Notes: generated by a model from the sequence alone, not told the origin. Shown: positions 28,054 to 38,041, numbered from the stretch's first letter. The stretch is 41,028 bases of DNA from Acidiferrobacteraceae bacterium (GCA_011052015.1 DRJZ01000011.1:1-41028); one strand, 5' to 3'. Numbers and translations are program-made.

Positions 28054-30030
28054 ATGTCCCCAACGGCCAAGACAGTAATAAGCGTGGGTAATACATGGCA
28101 GAGCGGGTTGCTTGCGGTGTTGAGTCTTATCGTGATTACCCCTGCGGTACAGGCAAGCATTGACCTCAAAACCCAACGCCAGCAATATCGCCAAGCCCAT
28201 GATGCCCTCAAAAAGGGTCAGATCAGCCGTTATAAACGTCTACGAAAAAATCTGGAGGGCTATGTCCTCAACGGTTATCTAGACTATGCCTATCTCAAAA
28301 AACGTATCGCGGTCACACCGAACCGACTGATCCGCCAGACCATCGAAGAGAACCAGGACGCCCCCATCAGCCAGTGGCTTCGACGTAAGTGGTTAAATGA
28401 GTTAGTGCGCCGCCAGGATTGGGATGGATTTATGGAGGCCTACGAAGATATCCCAAGACAGGCTGGCCTGAAATGCCACTATCTACGCCAACAACAAAAA
28501 CGTGGTCAATCCTGGGAGCAGTTGGATGCTCCGTTACGAGAACTTTGGCTCATCGGGCGTAGTCAACCCACCCCCTGTAATACCCTGTTTAAGGTCTGGC
28601 ATAAGGCCGGCCTCCTCAAGCGGGACTTGGTATGGGCACGGGTCCGCATCGCCATGGGGCGGGGTCAACTGGGTCTGGCACAACGGATATCCAAATCGTT
28701 TCTGGAAAAACAAGATCGCGCCTGGGTGATGCGTTGGGTGACCATGCACCGCAGTCCACAAACCCAGCTTGGACACATCAAATTTGAGATGAAGCGACCG
28801 GTGGCGCGGATGGTGGTCAAGCACGGAATCAAGCGTTTGGGCAGACGTGATCCGGAATTGGCCATGCAGGTATGGGATCGGCTGACAAAAAAATACGATT
28901 TTGATCAAACCGATCATAATGAAATTTACCGCAAACTGGGCTTACTGGCCGCACGGCGCCATATGCCCATCGCCGTGGCATGGTTGGCACAGGTCCCTGC
29001 CGCTCCTGACGACCAAGAACTACGTCATTGGCGTATGCGGGCAGCCCTAAGAGAGGGTCATTGGTCGGTTGCGAACCGCTTCCTGGTTGCCGCGACTGCT
29101 GAAGAAAAAAAGGAAAATGACTGGCGTTATTTTCGTGCCCGGGTGTTGGAAAAATCGGGGCACCAGGATCAGGCCAACTTCATTTACAAGCGCCTAGCTC
29201 GCGAACGGGGCTACTACGGCTTTCTGGCCGCAGATCATATCGGCGGCGACTATCAGATGCGCCATCGCAGCATCCAGGCAAGCAAACTGGAAATTGAGCG
29301 GCTCAGCACCCGCTCCGGGATACGCATGGCTAAAGAGTTGTTTTCTCTAGGTCAATTGGCCCAGGCACGCCGCCAATGGGCCTGGGTGATTAAAGATCTG
29401 AATAAAAGAGAGTTACAAATCGCCGCCTTACTGGCCCACCAGTGGGGCTGGTATGACCGAGCCATTTTTGCCGCCAACAAGTCGGGGCACCGGGATGACC
29501 TCAACCTACGGTTTCCAATACTTTATCAAAACCTAGTGGAACAAAACGCCAGGATTTCCCACATCGATCCGGGCTGGGTGTTTGGCGTGGTGCGTCAAGA
29601 AAGCGCCTTCATCACCGATGCCCGCTCTCACGCTGGCGCCCTAGGGCTCATGCAACTCATGCCCCGGACCGGTCGCCTAGTCGGTCGGCGCATTAAACTC
29701 AAGATTCGTAATCGCTACTCCATCCTCAAGGTCGAGAATAATATACGCTTGGGAACCAGTTACTTGCGTACGGTGCTGGACACCCACAAGGGCAACCAGG
29801 TACTCGCAACGGCCGCCTACAATGCTGGACCCCATCGGGTGCGGCGTTGGCTACCCAAGCAAACCCTGGACGCTGACCTGTGGGTGGAAAGCATTCCGTT
29901 TGACGAGACCCGGCGCTATGTCAAAAACGTGCTGGGGTTCGCCACCATTTACAGCCAACGTCTGGACTACCCCCGGCTCCGCCTCGGCGACCGCATGTTA
30001 CCCGTCGATCCTCTGATCCGCACCAACTGA
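28054..30030 (+). CDS. slt: Soluble lytic murein transglycosylase Slt
   Basis: Signal peptide, helical superhelix region, C-term VVRQESAFITDARSHAGALGLMQLMPRTGR...NIRLGTSYLRTVL..ATAAYNAGPHRVRRWL. Confidence 0.94.
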   Translation: MSPTAKTVISVGNTWQSGLLAVLSLIVITPAVQASIDLKTQRQQYRQAHDALKKGQISRYKRLRKNLEGYVLNGYLDYAYLKKRIAVTPNRLIRQTIEENQDAPISQWLRRKWLNELVRRQDWDGFMEAYEDIPRQAGLKCHYLRQQQKRGQSWEQLDAPLRELWLIGRSQPTPCNTLFKVWHKAGLLKRDLVWARVRIAMGRGQLGLAQRISKSFLEKQDRAWVMRWVTMHRSPQTQLGHIKFEMKRPVARMVVKHGIKRLGRRDPELAMQVWDRLTKKYDFDQTDHNEIYRKLGLLAARRHMPIAVAWLAQVPAAPDDQELRHWRMRAALREGHWSVANRFLVAATAEEKKENDWRYFRARVLEKSGHQDQANFIYKRLARERGYYGFLAADHIGGDYQMRHRSIQASKLEIERLSTRSGIRMAKELFSLGQLAQARRQWAWVIKDLNKRELQIAALLAHQWGWYDRAIFAANKSGHRDDLNLRFPILYQNLVEQNARISHIDPGWVFGVVRQESAFITDARSHAGALGLMQLMPRTGRLVGRRIKLKIRNRYSILKVENNIRLGTSYLRTVLDTHKGNQVLATAAYNAGPHRVRRWLPKQTLDADLWVESIPFDETRRYVKNVLGFATIYSQRLDYPRLRLGDRMLPVDPLIRTN

Positions 30031-30057
30031 GGTTGTGCGCCCACTATCTGAAACACT

Positions 30058-30066
30058 TGCTATAAT
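30058..30066 (+). promoter_or_regulatory. Extended -10 promoter element TGCTATAAT upstream of the epimerase gene
   Basis: TG-N-TATAAT, about 50 nt upstream of the start; no good -35 seen. Confidence 0.45.
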
Positions 30067-30113
30067 GTCGGCCCCAGAGCAGAGGTGGATGTAGCAAAGG
30101 ACAAAAGCAGCAC

Positions 30114-31088
30114 ATGACAGCGATGAAAATATGTGTTTTGGGTGGCACCGGGTTTGTGGGCCAATCCATAGCCGCACGCCTGTCGCGGATGGGGCACGAG
30201 GTCCACATCATCTCCCGCCGCCGTGAGCGGCACCGGCGACTGCTAGTCATTCCGACAGTTAAGCTCATTGAGGGCGACCCCCATGATATGGGCCTGTTGC
30301 GCACCTTGTTTCAAGATGTCGATGCAGTCATCAATCTGGTGGGCATCCTCAACGAGAAGGGACGGGACGGCAAAGGATTTGAACATGCCCACTACGAATT
30401 GGCCAATAAGGTCATGCAGGCCTGTACCCAAACCAAGGTCAAGCGTCTATTGCACATGAGTGCCCTGCACGCCAGTGAGGCGGCACCTAGTCACTATCTA
30501 CGCAGCAAGGGCCGCGCCGAAAAACGGGTCCACCAAGTCTCCGGGCATGATATTAACGTCACCAGCTTCCGGCCTTCGGTCATATTTGGTCCCGGCGATA
30601 GTTTTCTAAATCGATTCGCAGGCTTGTTAAGACAACTGCCCTTCATATTTCCCCTGGCTTGCCCGGAATCTCGTTTCCAACCCATCCATGTCGAGAATGT
30701 TGCCCAGGTCTTCTGCGACGCCTTGGGCAATCATGAAACCTACGGCCAAGCCTACAACTTGTGTGGCCCTCGAACCTACACCCTTCAGGAGTTGGTGGAG
30801 TATGTGGTGAAATTGACCGGCGCCAGATGTTATATCTATGGGCTCAACGACTGGCAGTCCTGGATGCAGGCGGCAATCATGGAATGGTCAACATTGCTGC
30901 CCTGGGTCAAGGAAAAACTATTCTCCCTGGACAATTACCGCTCCCTGAGCGTGGACAGTATTTGCCCCACCGATCGTGGATTGCCCCTGGGCATCACCGC
31001 CGATGCACTCGAAGACATCGCACCCGGCTACCTGCTCCCCAAGCCAGATCCACTCATGGCACTGCGTCGTCACACTGGGCGCGGCTAA
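30114..31088 (+). CDS. NAD(P)-binding complex I NDUFA9-like epimerase/reductase
   Basis: MKICVLGGTGFVGQSIAARLSRMGHEVHIISRR; VINLVGILNEKG; RPSVIFGPGDSFLNRFAGLLR. Confidence 0.88.
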   Translation: MTAMKICVLGGTGFVGQSIAARLSRMGHEVHIISRRRERHRRLLVIPTVKLIEGDPHDMGLLRTLFQDVDAVINLVGILNEKGRDGKGFEHAHYELANKVMQACTQTKVKRLLHMSALHASEAAPSHYLRSKGRAEKRVHQVSGHDINVTSFRPSVIFGPGDSFLNRFAGLLRQLPFIFPLACPESRFQPIHVENVAQVFCDALGNHETYGQAYNLCGPRTYTLQELVEYVVKLTGARCYIYGLNDWQSWMQAAIMEWSTLLPWVKEKLFSLDNYRSLSVDSICPTDRGLPLGITADALEDIAPGYLLPKPDPLMALRRHTGRG

Positions 31089-31101
31089 TAGTTAGACTGC
31101 T

Positions 31102-31172
31102 TTGCCGCAAAGACGCGGGGAATAAAAGGATAACAAAAGCAAGAGTTAGTCTTCTTCGTGCCTCTGCGGCAA
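31102..31172. repeat. Degenerate family-A inverted repeat TTGCCGCAAAGACGCG / CGTGCCTCTGCGGCAA
   Basis: Arms at 31102-31117 and 31157-31172, resembling 450-517; between convergent genes. Confidence 0.6.
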
Positions 31173-31184
31173 GTCCTGTCTAAG

Positions 31185-32315
31185 TCAATCTACAGTTAAA
31201 GCCGCGTGCCGTTCGGCTGCCGGTTTCTTACTCAACTTACGCACTGCCGCATAAAATGCCGGTAACTCCCCCCCGTTGTCTGCCAACAAACGCTCAAAAC
31301 CCTTTACGAATTGATGATAGGTGCCAATAGACGCGATGTGTGCATTATTTAAATCCTGAGCAAACCAACCGTCGTAGGCTGACTGTGTCTTTTTGTATTT
31401 GCGCATTTTTTTATAATCAGTTTTTAATTCCGCAATGAGTTTCTTCTTTTCAATCAGCTTCTCTTTATCGGTTGCCTCGCCCCTATAGGCCACCTCAAGG
31501 CGACCACGATAATCCATGATAAGGTCAATAAGTTCTTGCTCTATGGCCTTCTTGTAACGATAGTCCCGAGACTGCTGAGGCAGCCCCAAGCGCTCGAACC
31601 AACGCCGCGCCCCCTCAAGTTCAACACTGGTGGCAAAGGACTCATTAAAGGCGCTGTCTCCGGATACATAGACCACCTGATGGGCCAACTCATGAAATAT
31701 TAACCCTGCCAGTTCCGCCTCGGGACGATTGATAATGGTATTTAGCATCGGGTCATCAAACCAACCCAAAGTGGAATAAGCGGTCACCCCACCCACGAAC
31801 ACGTCCAGACCCTGACCGGCAAGGCTCGCAGCGAAGGTGCGGGCATCTGCCTCGGCGAAGTAGCCCCGATAGGCCACACAACCCACCACCGGAAAACACC
31901 ATTCCCTGGGGACGACCGACAAGGCCGGTGCTGCAAACACATTCCACACCACATAGGACCGATGCAGATCCACATAACGGGTATAACTCTCGTTATCCGG
32001 AAGCGCCAACACCTCGCTGGCAAACCGGCGGAGTTTCAACACTCGGTGTAGTTTTGCCTTGATTTGCCTATCAATAGCAGGATCGGCAAGTAACTCATTA
32101 ATGGGTTGAGCCTTCAATAATAGGCTGGCCTGTCCGCGTATAGACTGGCCATAATAGTCCAGACTCGCACAACCACTTAGAAGCGCCACACATAATATGA
32201 CAAGGATGAGGGTTTGTAGGAAAGTTGGGAAGCGTGCTGACGGCACCAAGGCCGAAGGCCACTCTCTGCATACTTGGCGCCTTGGTGAGAATCCATTATT
32301 CCCTTTAATGGCCAT
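31185..32315 (-). CDS. Putative lipoprotein aminopeptidase (HExxH metallopeptidase)
   Basis: Lipobox-like LLSGCASLDYYGQSIRGQ; zinc motif LIFHELAHQVVYVSGDSAFNESFATSVE. Confidence 0.8.
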   Translation of the reverse strand: MAIKGNNGFSPRRQVCREWPSALVPSARFPTFLQTLILVILCVALLSGCASLDYYGQSIRGQASLLLKAQPINELLADPAIDRQIKAKLHRVLKLRRFASEVLALPDNESYTRYVDLHRSYVVWNVFAAPALSVVPREWCFPVVGCVAYRGYFAEADARTFAASLAGQGLDVFVGGVTAYSTLGWFDDPMLNTIINRPEAELAGLIFHELAHQVVYVSGDSAFNESFATSVELEGARRWFERLGLPQQSRDYRYKKAIEQELIDLIMDYRGRLEVAYRGEATDKEKLIEKKKLIAELKTDYKKMRKYKKTQSAYDGWFAQDLNNAHIASIGTYHQFVKGFERLLADNGGELPAFYAAVRKLSKKPAAERHAALTVD

Positions 32316-32334
32316 TAGTTTCTTACAAGAACCA

Positions 32335-33798
32335 TTATTTCTTTTTGCTTCCTATCATTTCAACGCCAAGGTCTTTGGCCGTTTTCATCATCCACAAGTT
32401 CATAAATCCAGCTGCTGCGTTACCATTTGCTGGCCCTCCCTTGCCATTACCGTTCATGGTGATGTCAGGCACCCACTTCTGCTTGCCCAGTTCCTTGGAT
32501 AATACCGTCATGACCTTAACATAAGCATCCAATTTCTGTTTCAAGGCGCCATCGGCCTTGTAGATGAGACGCCTCTGTTCACCCAATCCTTGCCCTTCAA
32601 GGATATACGCGGCTTTATTATGTTTGGCTACCTGGGCATTTAGTATGGCAACTTTTACATTTTTTTCAGCAGCGATAATTGCCTTAGTCTTTGCAAGTTT
32701 TGCGAGTTCAATCTTTTTGTTAGCTGCACCAAGATCCTGTTGTTTCTTGACTTTCGCTACCGCAAGTTTCCGCTCGGCATTAATGATGGCGACAGTCTTA
32801 TCTTCTTCAGCCGCGACTTCCGCTCTTTTCATTTTCACCATAGCTTCGTATTCAGCAATTTTAACTTTCTTTTTGCCAACTTCTTCTGCGGCCAGCCTTT
32901 CCTGTTTTGCTCTTTCTGCAGCTATCTTTGCAACGATAGTCTGCTGTAGCGCCTCTCTCTTGGTTTTAATGAGGTCCTCAGTCTCTGATTCATAGCGTAT
33001 ATTGGTAATCTGAAATTGCTTAAATTTGATGCCATAGCGTTCAAGGGGATTCTCGTTCCTGAGCTTGATGCCATCTTCCGTTTTCACCCTAACGACATTA
33101 TTTTCGAAAGTAACCTCCGCTGCCCCCATCCCATGCTCTGCCCTGTCAATCTCCTCGGTAACATAGGTACCCTTAGTCAGTTGACTTCTTGCCCATTCTG
33201 AAAAAATAGCCCGTTTAGTGGTATACGACTCACCTGAGTTCATCAACGCGGCCGTAAGTACCACTGACTCTTCAATGGTGGGTTTAATACCTATCTCGAT
33301 GAGATTCGTATAATTCCTGAACTTTTGATGAACAAAGCCCAACTTATCTTTATCTGTTGGCAGATCAAACAGCGTCATAACCGATATCCAACCCATTGCA
33401 CCATCGTTGAATCGTACTTCGATTTCGCCGGAAACTTCCGGGTTTTTATTTTTGTCTTTTCTCGGCCTGACAATAGGCTTTCCATTGGGACCTTTATTTT
33501 TGGCCTTTTGTGAAAACTTGACCGTTCCCGCATTTTGGTATTTTGTGATCGTGCCAAAACACTGGCAGAACAAACCCGGTTCGGAAATGATGGAAACTTC
33601 CCCGGTTAAAAGCGATTGCTTGACCGTAATGGTGCCGGCCTCATTTGTTTCCAGGAGGCCGGTCGCAGCACCCGCAACAAGAAGGGCTACGAGCAAACTG
33701 GCCAATATCGTCTTCCCCGGAAGACCTGCCTGCTTCAAAGTCTCCCCAAACTTGTTCATCTTGCTCTGTATTTCATCAGTTTCCATGGTTGTCTCCAC
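32335..33798 (-). CDS. SPFH/band-7-like membrane protein with long Ala/Lys/Glu-rich coiled coil
   Basis: N-terminal TM ILASLLVALLVAGAATGLL; coiled coil AKQERLAAEEVGKKKVKIAEYEAMVKMKRAEVAAEEDKTVAIINAERK typical of stomatin/flotillin-like proteins. Confidence 0.75.
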   Translation of the reverse strand: METTMETDEIQSKMNKFGETLKQAGLPGKTILASLLVALLVAGAATGLLETNEAGTITVKQSLLTGEVSIISEPGLFCQCFGTITKYQNAGTVKFSQKAKNKGPNGKPIVRPRKDKNKNPEVSGEIEVRFNDGAMGWISVMTLFDLPTDKDKLGFVHQKFRNYTNLIEIGIKPTIEESVVLTAALMNSGESYTTKRAIFSEWARSQLTKGTYVTEEIDRAEHGMGAAEVTFENNVVRVKTEDGIKLRNENPLERYGIKFKQFQITNIRYESETEDLIKTKREALQQTIVAKIAAERAKQERLAAEEVGKKKVKIAEYEAMVKMKRAEVAAEEDKTVAIINAERKLAVAKVKKQQDLGAANKKIELAKLAKTKAIIAAEKNVKVAILNAQVAKHNKAAYILEGQGLGEQRRLIYKADGALKQKLDAYVKVMTVLSKELGKQKWVPDITMNGNGKGGPANGNAAAGFMNLWMMKTAKDLGVEMIGSKKK

Positions 33799-33825
33799 TA
33801 TTCACTAATATTGTGTTTAGTTCAG

Positions 33826-34488
33826 TCAGTTATAAAGTTCCTGTAGCTTATTCTCGATTTCATTAACCAGGGCATCCTGCTTTTTGCTACCCATATGAGT
33901 CATTTTCAAGAAATACAGTGCCACCTGATACTGGTCGATCGCACCTTTCATATTTCCCTTCTCTTCTTCCTTGCTGGCCTTGGCGAGATATTCGTCATAT
34001 TGAAGCTGATTGATAAAATCATTGGCTTCCTCGATCTCATCCGTGAGTGACTTTTCATCAAGACCGAGCTTCAAACCTTCACTGAGGATGGCCTGCGCAG
34101 ACGTCGCATAGTTCACTTTGGCCATCGTGCTTGTAGTCTCACGGGCCTTGCGCATTGATTCCTGAAATCGTCCCTTGATACCAGAATGGGTCAGCGCTTG
34201 TTTTAACGACAACAATTGCGGGAGTTTTTCCGCAGAGTGTTTTCCCGGCAGTATCTCTTCCATTTGCTCAAGGTAGCCGATGGCACAATCGATATGTGCC
34301 AATCGTGATTTAAAATCCTCGACGCTATTGAATGATTTCATGCTTTCGTCAAAATCCCGCTTTATCGAGCTATAATCTGAGTGTTTGTCTTTCTTTATTG
34401 ACTGCGCCCGGAGTTGTTTATTCCGCTCACTGTGGCGATAAAGCCAAAGAAACAAGATCCAGGAAAAAAAGAATATTAACCAGCCCAC
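33826..34488 (-). CDS. Hypothetical N-terminally membrane-anchored helical protein
   Basis: MGWLIFFFSWILFLWLYRH TM anchor followed by charged helical region; clean ORF in cluster. Confidence 0.75.
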   Translation of the reverse strand: MGWLIFFFSWILFLWLYRHSERNKQLRAQSIKKDKHSDYSSIKRDFDESMKSFNSVEDFKSRLAHIDCAIGYLEQMEEILPGKHSAEKLPQLLSLKQALTHSGIKGRFQESMRKARETTSTMAKVNYATSAQAILSEGLKLGLDEKSLTDEIEEANDFINQLQYDEYLAKASKEEEKGNMKGAIDQYQVALYFLKMTHMGSKKQDALVNEIENKLQELYN

Positions 34489-34522
34489 TTTAATTCTCCT
34501 TCAAATTTATCCAGATCAAAAC

Positions 34523-35821
34523 TTAATAAAGGCTCTTTGGTCCGGAGCTACTGGGATACGCCTCCATACCATGCTCGCTGATATCGAGACCAATGTGCTC
34601 TTCCTCTTGGCTGACGCGCAGCCCACCCAAAAGCAGGCTGACAATATGCCAAACAAAATAACTGCCGATGCCCGCAAAAGCGCCAATCGCTGCGACCCCC
34701 ACGGCTTGAACAACAAGCAAAGAAAGTTCACCTGTATAAAAGAAGCCGTTCTCCAAACTAAACAACCCGACGGCCAATGTTCCCCAGATGCCGTTGACGA
34801 GATGTACCGGAACAGCACCAACTGGATCATCTATACAGCGCTTGTCGAGCAACATAATGGAGTAGACAACCAGTACCCCGGCGACAAGTCCAATGATCAC
34901 TGCTCCACTTGTGCTTACGACCGCACACCCGGCGGTAATAGCAACCAGACCGGCCAATGAACCATTGACGATCATGCTCAAATCAGGCTTGCCAACAAGC
35001 ACCTCAGCAGCGATCAGGGCACTGAGCACACCGGCGGCGGCGGCAAGCGTCGTATTTAGAGCAACCGTTGCGATAATGTCGTTGCCCGCTGTCATGGCAC
35101 TGCCGGCATTAAACCCGAACCATCCAAACCACAAGAGAAACATTCCCAGTGCCGCCATGGCCTGATTGTGGCCCGGTATAGGAGCCACCCTGCCATCTCG
35201 GGTGAACTTTTTTGCCCGTGCGCCCAGAATGATGGTGCCCGTCAGCGCGGCCCAACCACCGACGGAATGCACCACCGAGGAACCCGCAAAATCAGTAAAC
35301 CCCATTTCGCCTAGCCAACCGCCACCCCATACCCAGTGACCAACGATGGGGTAAATAATGGCGACAAGCACAATAGAAAAGGCAATAAATGAGAAAAACT
35401 TTATTCTTTCCGAAACCGCCCCCGATACAATATGAGCCGAGGCAGCCACAAACATGAGTTGAAATAAAACCTTTGCATAAAGGGGTAAGGCCGCCCAACC
35501 AAGAGCACTGTAATCACCGTAATAATATTCACCAATAGCCGGACTGTTATCTTCTCCCGAAAGCATCCAACCCGTTGTCCCCATCAGGGAGTTTCCATCG
35601 CCAAACATCAAGCCAAAACCGACTAGCCAGAAACTCAAGCTTGCAATAGAAAATATGACGATATTCTTTGCAAAGATATTGACGGTATTCTTCGCCCGGC
35701 AAAGTCCCGCCTCAAGCATCCCGAATCCTGCATTCATCATAAAAACCAGGACTGCTGCAAAAATGACCCATACGGTATCCAGCGATATTGCAAGAACCGC
35801 TATATTCTCAGTGGAACTCAT
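34523..35821 (-). CDS. amt: Ammonium transporter (Amt/MEP/Rh family)
   Basis: VFMMNAGFGMLEAGLCRAKNTVNIFAKN; DFAGSSVVHSVGGWAALTGTIILGAR; DPVGAVPVHLVNGIWGTLAVGLF (both pore-His regions present). Confidence 0.95.
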   Translation of the reverse strand: MSSTENIAVLAISLDTVWVIFAAVLVFMMNAGFGMLEAGLCRAKNTVNIFAKNIVIFSIASLSFWLVGFGLMFGDGNSLMGTTGWMLSGEDNSPAIGEYYYGDYSALGWAALPLYAKVLFQLMFVAASAHIVSGAVSERIKFFSFIAFSIVLVAIIYPIVGHWVWGGGWLGEMGFTDFAGSSVVHSVGGWAALTGTIILGARAKKFTRDGRVAPIPGHNQAMAALGMFLLWFGWFGFNAGSAMTAGNDIIATVALNTTLAAAAGVLSALIAAEVLVGKPDLSMIVNGSLAGLVAITAGCAVVSTSGAVIIGLVAGVLVVYSIMLLDKRCIDDPVGAVPVHLVNGIWGTLAVGLFSLENGFFYTGELSLLVVQAVGVAAIGAFAGIGSYFVWHIVSLLLGGLRVSQEEEHIGLDISEHGMEAYPSSSGPKSLY

Positions 35822-36399
35822 TGTCGATAGCCTCTTGTCTGATTTTGTCCATAACGATGGTTAGATTTTTTTGTCGGCATCTCTGCATCGGTCTTTACCG
35901 AGGTGTCAATTGTCGAAAAACTTTTCTTGTGACATTGCTGGCAAGTACTGATGGCGTCTGTGGTGAGGAACTTGATTATCCGGTTTCCCGGTGCATGAGC
36001 TTTGTGACATGCAATGCATGAGACCTTATCCATCGGCCAGTGCTTTTCTTCTGCGTGAAATACCGCATCCGGATTACCCTGTGCTGTCTTGCCTCGAGTG
36101 TGACAGCCAAGGCAGACCTTCCCGGATGGGAGCTTTCCTATCGTTTGACGTGACTCATGACAACCCTGACAGCCAGAATCGGGCGCTCTTCTTTTAAACA
36201 CTTGACCATGGAATCCGGCAAGCGTTTTTACTTCATTTAAAGTTGCAGAAAAGTCCTCTGTAAATGCACTATGTAAATGACATTTAATGCAGGTTTCATC
36301 GCTGGCCGGAGCCGGTGAGAGCACCAGCGAATTGATTAACACAGCCATCAAAACTGGCATTAAAGCCATTGCCAAAGAAGGCAAGCGATTAGTCCTCAT
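35818..36399 (-). CDS. Periplasmic pentaheme c-type cytochrome
   Basis: Five CxxCH: CIKCH, CQGCH, CLGCH, CIACH, CQQCH; export signal from MRTNRLPSLAMALMPVLM. Confidence 0.9.
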   Translation of the reverse strand: MRTNRLPSLAMALMPVLMAVLINSLVLSPAPASDETCIKCHLHSAFTEDFSATLNEVKTLAGFHGQVFKRRAPDSGCQGCHESRQTIGKLPSGKVCLGCHTRGKTAQGNPDAVFHAEEKHWPMDKVSCIACHKAHAPGNRIIKFLTTDAISTCQQCHKKSFSTIDTSVKTDAEMPTKKSNHRYGQNQTRGYRQ

Positions 36400-38041
36400 C
36401 GGCTTTGTCCTCTCTCGACTCAATCTCGACCAGTTCAAGCGGATGATCATGTTCCATGACCTTGTAACTCGTTTTTCCGGTCAACCATGAAGAGTCCATC
36501 GGAGAAACATCGGGATTCAGGAACACGTGGTAGAAATGCTGCACAAAGACAACCAACACTGCCAGTATCGCTTCCCAGCCGTGAATCAGCTGTGAATAAA
36601 AAACAACTTCAACCGGAATTTGGATTGCAATCGGTGAAAAATTCCACATCACAAGCCCCGTTATTATGACGATAAAACCACCGACCACTGTGGCCCAGTA
36701 TTCCACTTTCTGATACCAGGTATAGCGGTACATCAACGGCATGTGATCTGCCCTGCCAAACAAATAGCTGGTGTGTAAAAAGGCATCAATCAAATCCTTC
36801 TTGTTCAGGAAAATCTTGCCAGGCGGCTTTAGTTTAAGCAGGTAAGGCAGCAAATGAATCACTGCCATCGACATAAATACAATAGCCGCAATACGGTGCA
36901 TGACAGAGCGCTGCCCTTCACCACCCAACATCCACACCACAGCCTGCGAAAGCACTGATTCCGGGAATTTAAGCGAGAGCCCTGTCGCTGCCAGGACAAT
37001 AAAGGAAAGGGCCCAGAAAAAATGCTGCAAGCGCCAGGAAACAGAAAATCGTTTAACACTCTTCTTGGTGTCGTTATCTGTTTTGCAAACCCCATCTTTG
37101 GTCTTTGTGATGTAATCCCGAGTCGAAAGCAGCGTGAAAAACCCAACAATGCCAATAACCATTGCCAGATAGGTCGAGTTAATCATAAAGGCAATTGATA
37201 AAGGCCCAGCAGTGACTGGGTCCCGAAAATGGGTGACCTTTCGCGTTGAATCCTGGCTGAGATTTTGTATCAACATAACATCAGCACCCGTGCCTGCATG
37301 AATGGCCTTGCCATGGCAACCGGCACACATACCGCCGATATTACCCGTATGAATAAACGAGGCGGGATCATCCGTGGGTAATTCATGACCTCGATGACAG
37401 TAGATGCATGTCGGCGCCAAGGTGTTTCCCAAATGAAATTGCTTACCATGAAACGTCTGCATATAGGAACTACGTGCATCCTTATGACATCTTCCACACG
37501 TTTTTACATCATTACCACGGTAGAGCCTCGCCGTTTTACTGGCAACTAATGGCGCTAAATGGGAATCGTGACAATCGATACAACTCACGCCTGGAGTCTT
37601 GCCATTGCTGTCCGCCAGCCCATGAACACTGGCCTTAAACTCTGCCAACCTTTCCTGGTGGCAACCCCCACAAACATCAATAAAATAGGCTTTGTTCTCT
37701 TTACTACCGGGTTTTCCCACCATGGCAGCGTGGGCATCTTCCTGATTTTGCGCAGTGACTGCTGCGTAAAAGGCCTGACCTTTCATGTCTTTCTTCAAAT
37801 GACAGTCAATACAAGTCACGCCCTCTGCTGCATGGCGGCTCTTTAACCAGGACTTAATGGACTCATATCTTTTGGGTCGCCTGGCCTCTTCATGGCACTG
37901 TTTACACTCTTCAGCATTCTCTTTGATACGATGTGCAGTATTTTTTTTGATGCTTACACCAGCGCCGTAATCTGATTCCTGCGCTACGGCAACCGATAGC
38001 CATAGAAGACTGGCAAGTATTATGAATACGCCCCTGAGCAT
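36389..38041 (-). CDS. Heptaheme cytochrome c fused to a C-terminal cytochrome-b-like membrane domain
   Basis: Seven CxxCH (CKQCH, CIDCH, CGGCH, CIDCH, CGRCH, CIYCH, CAGCH) then several TM segments with His, e.g. VSWRLQHFFWALSFIVLAATGLSLKFP, RSVMHRIAAIVFMSMAVIHLLPYLL. Confidence 0.9.
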   Translation of the reverse strand: MLRGVFIILASLLWLSVAVAQESDYGAGVSIKKNTAHRIKENAEECKQCHEEARRPKRYESIKSWLKSRHAAEGVTCIDCHLKKDMKGQAFYAAVTAQNQEDAHAAMVGKPGSKENKAYFIDVCGGCHQERLAEFKASVHGLADSNGKTPGVSCIDCHDSHLAPLVASKTARLYRGNDVKTCGRCHKDARSSYMQTFHGKQFHLGNTLAPTCIYCHRGHELPTDDPASFIHTGNIGGMCAGCHGKAIHAGTGADVMLIQNLSQDSTRKVTHFRDPVTAGPLSIAFMINSTYLAMVIGIVGFFTLLSTRDYITKTKDGVCKTDNDTKKSVKRFSVSWRLQHFFWALSFIVLAATGLSLKFPESVLSQAVVWMLGGEGQRSVMHRIAAIVFMSMAVIHLLPYLLKLKPPGKIFLNKKDLIDAFLHTSYLFGRADHMPLMYRYTWYQKVEYWATVVGGFIVIITGLVMWNFSPIAIQIPVEVVFYSQLIHGWEAILAVLVVFVQHFYHVFLNPDVSPMDSSWLTGKTSYKVMEHDHPLELVEIESREDKADED

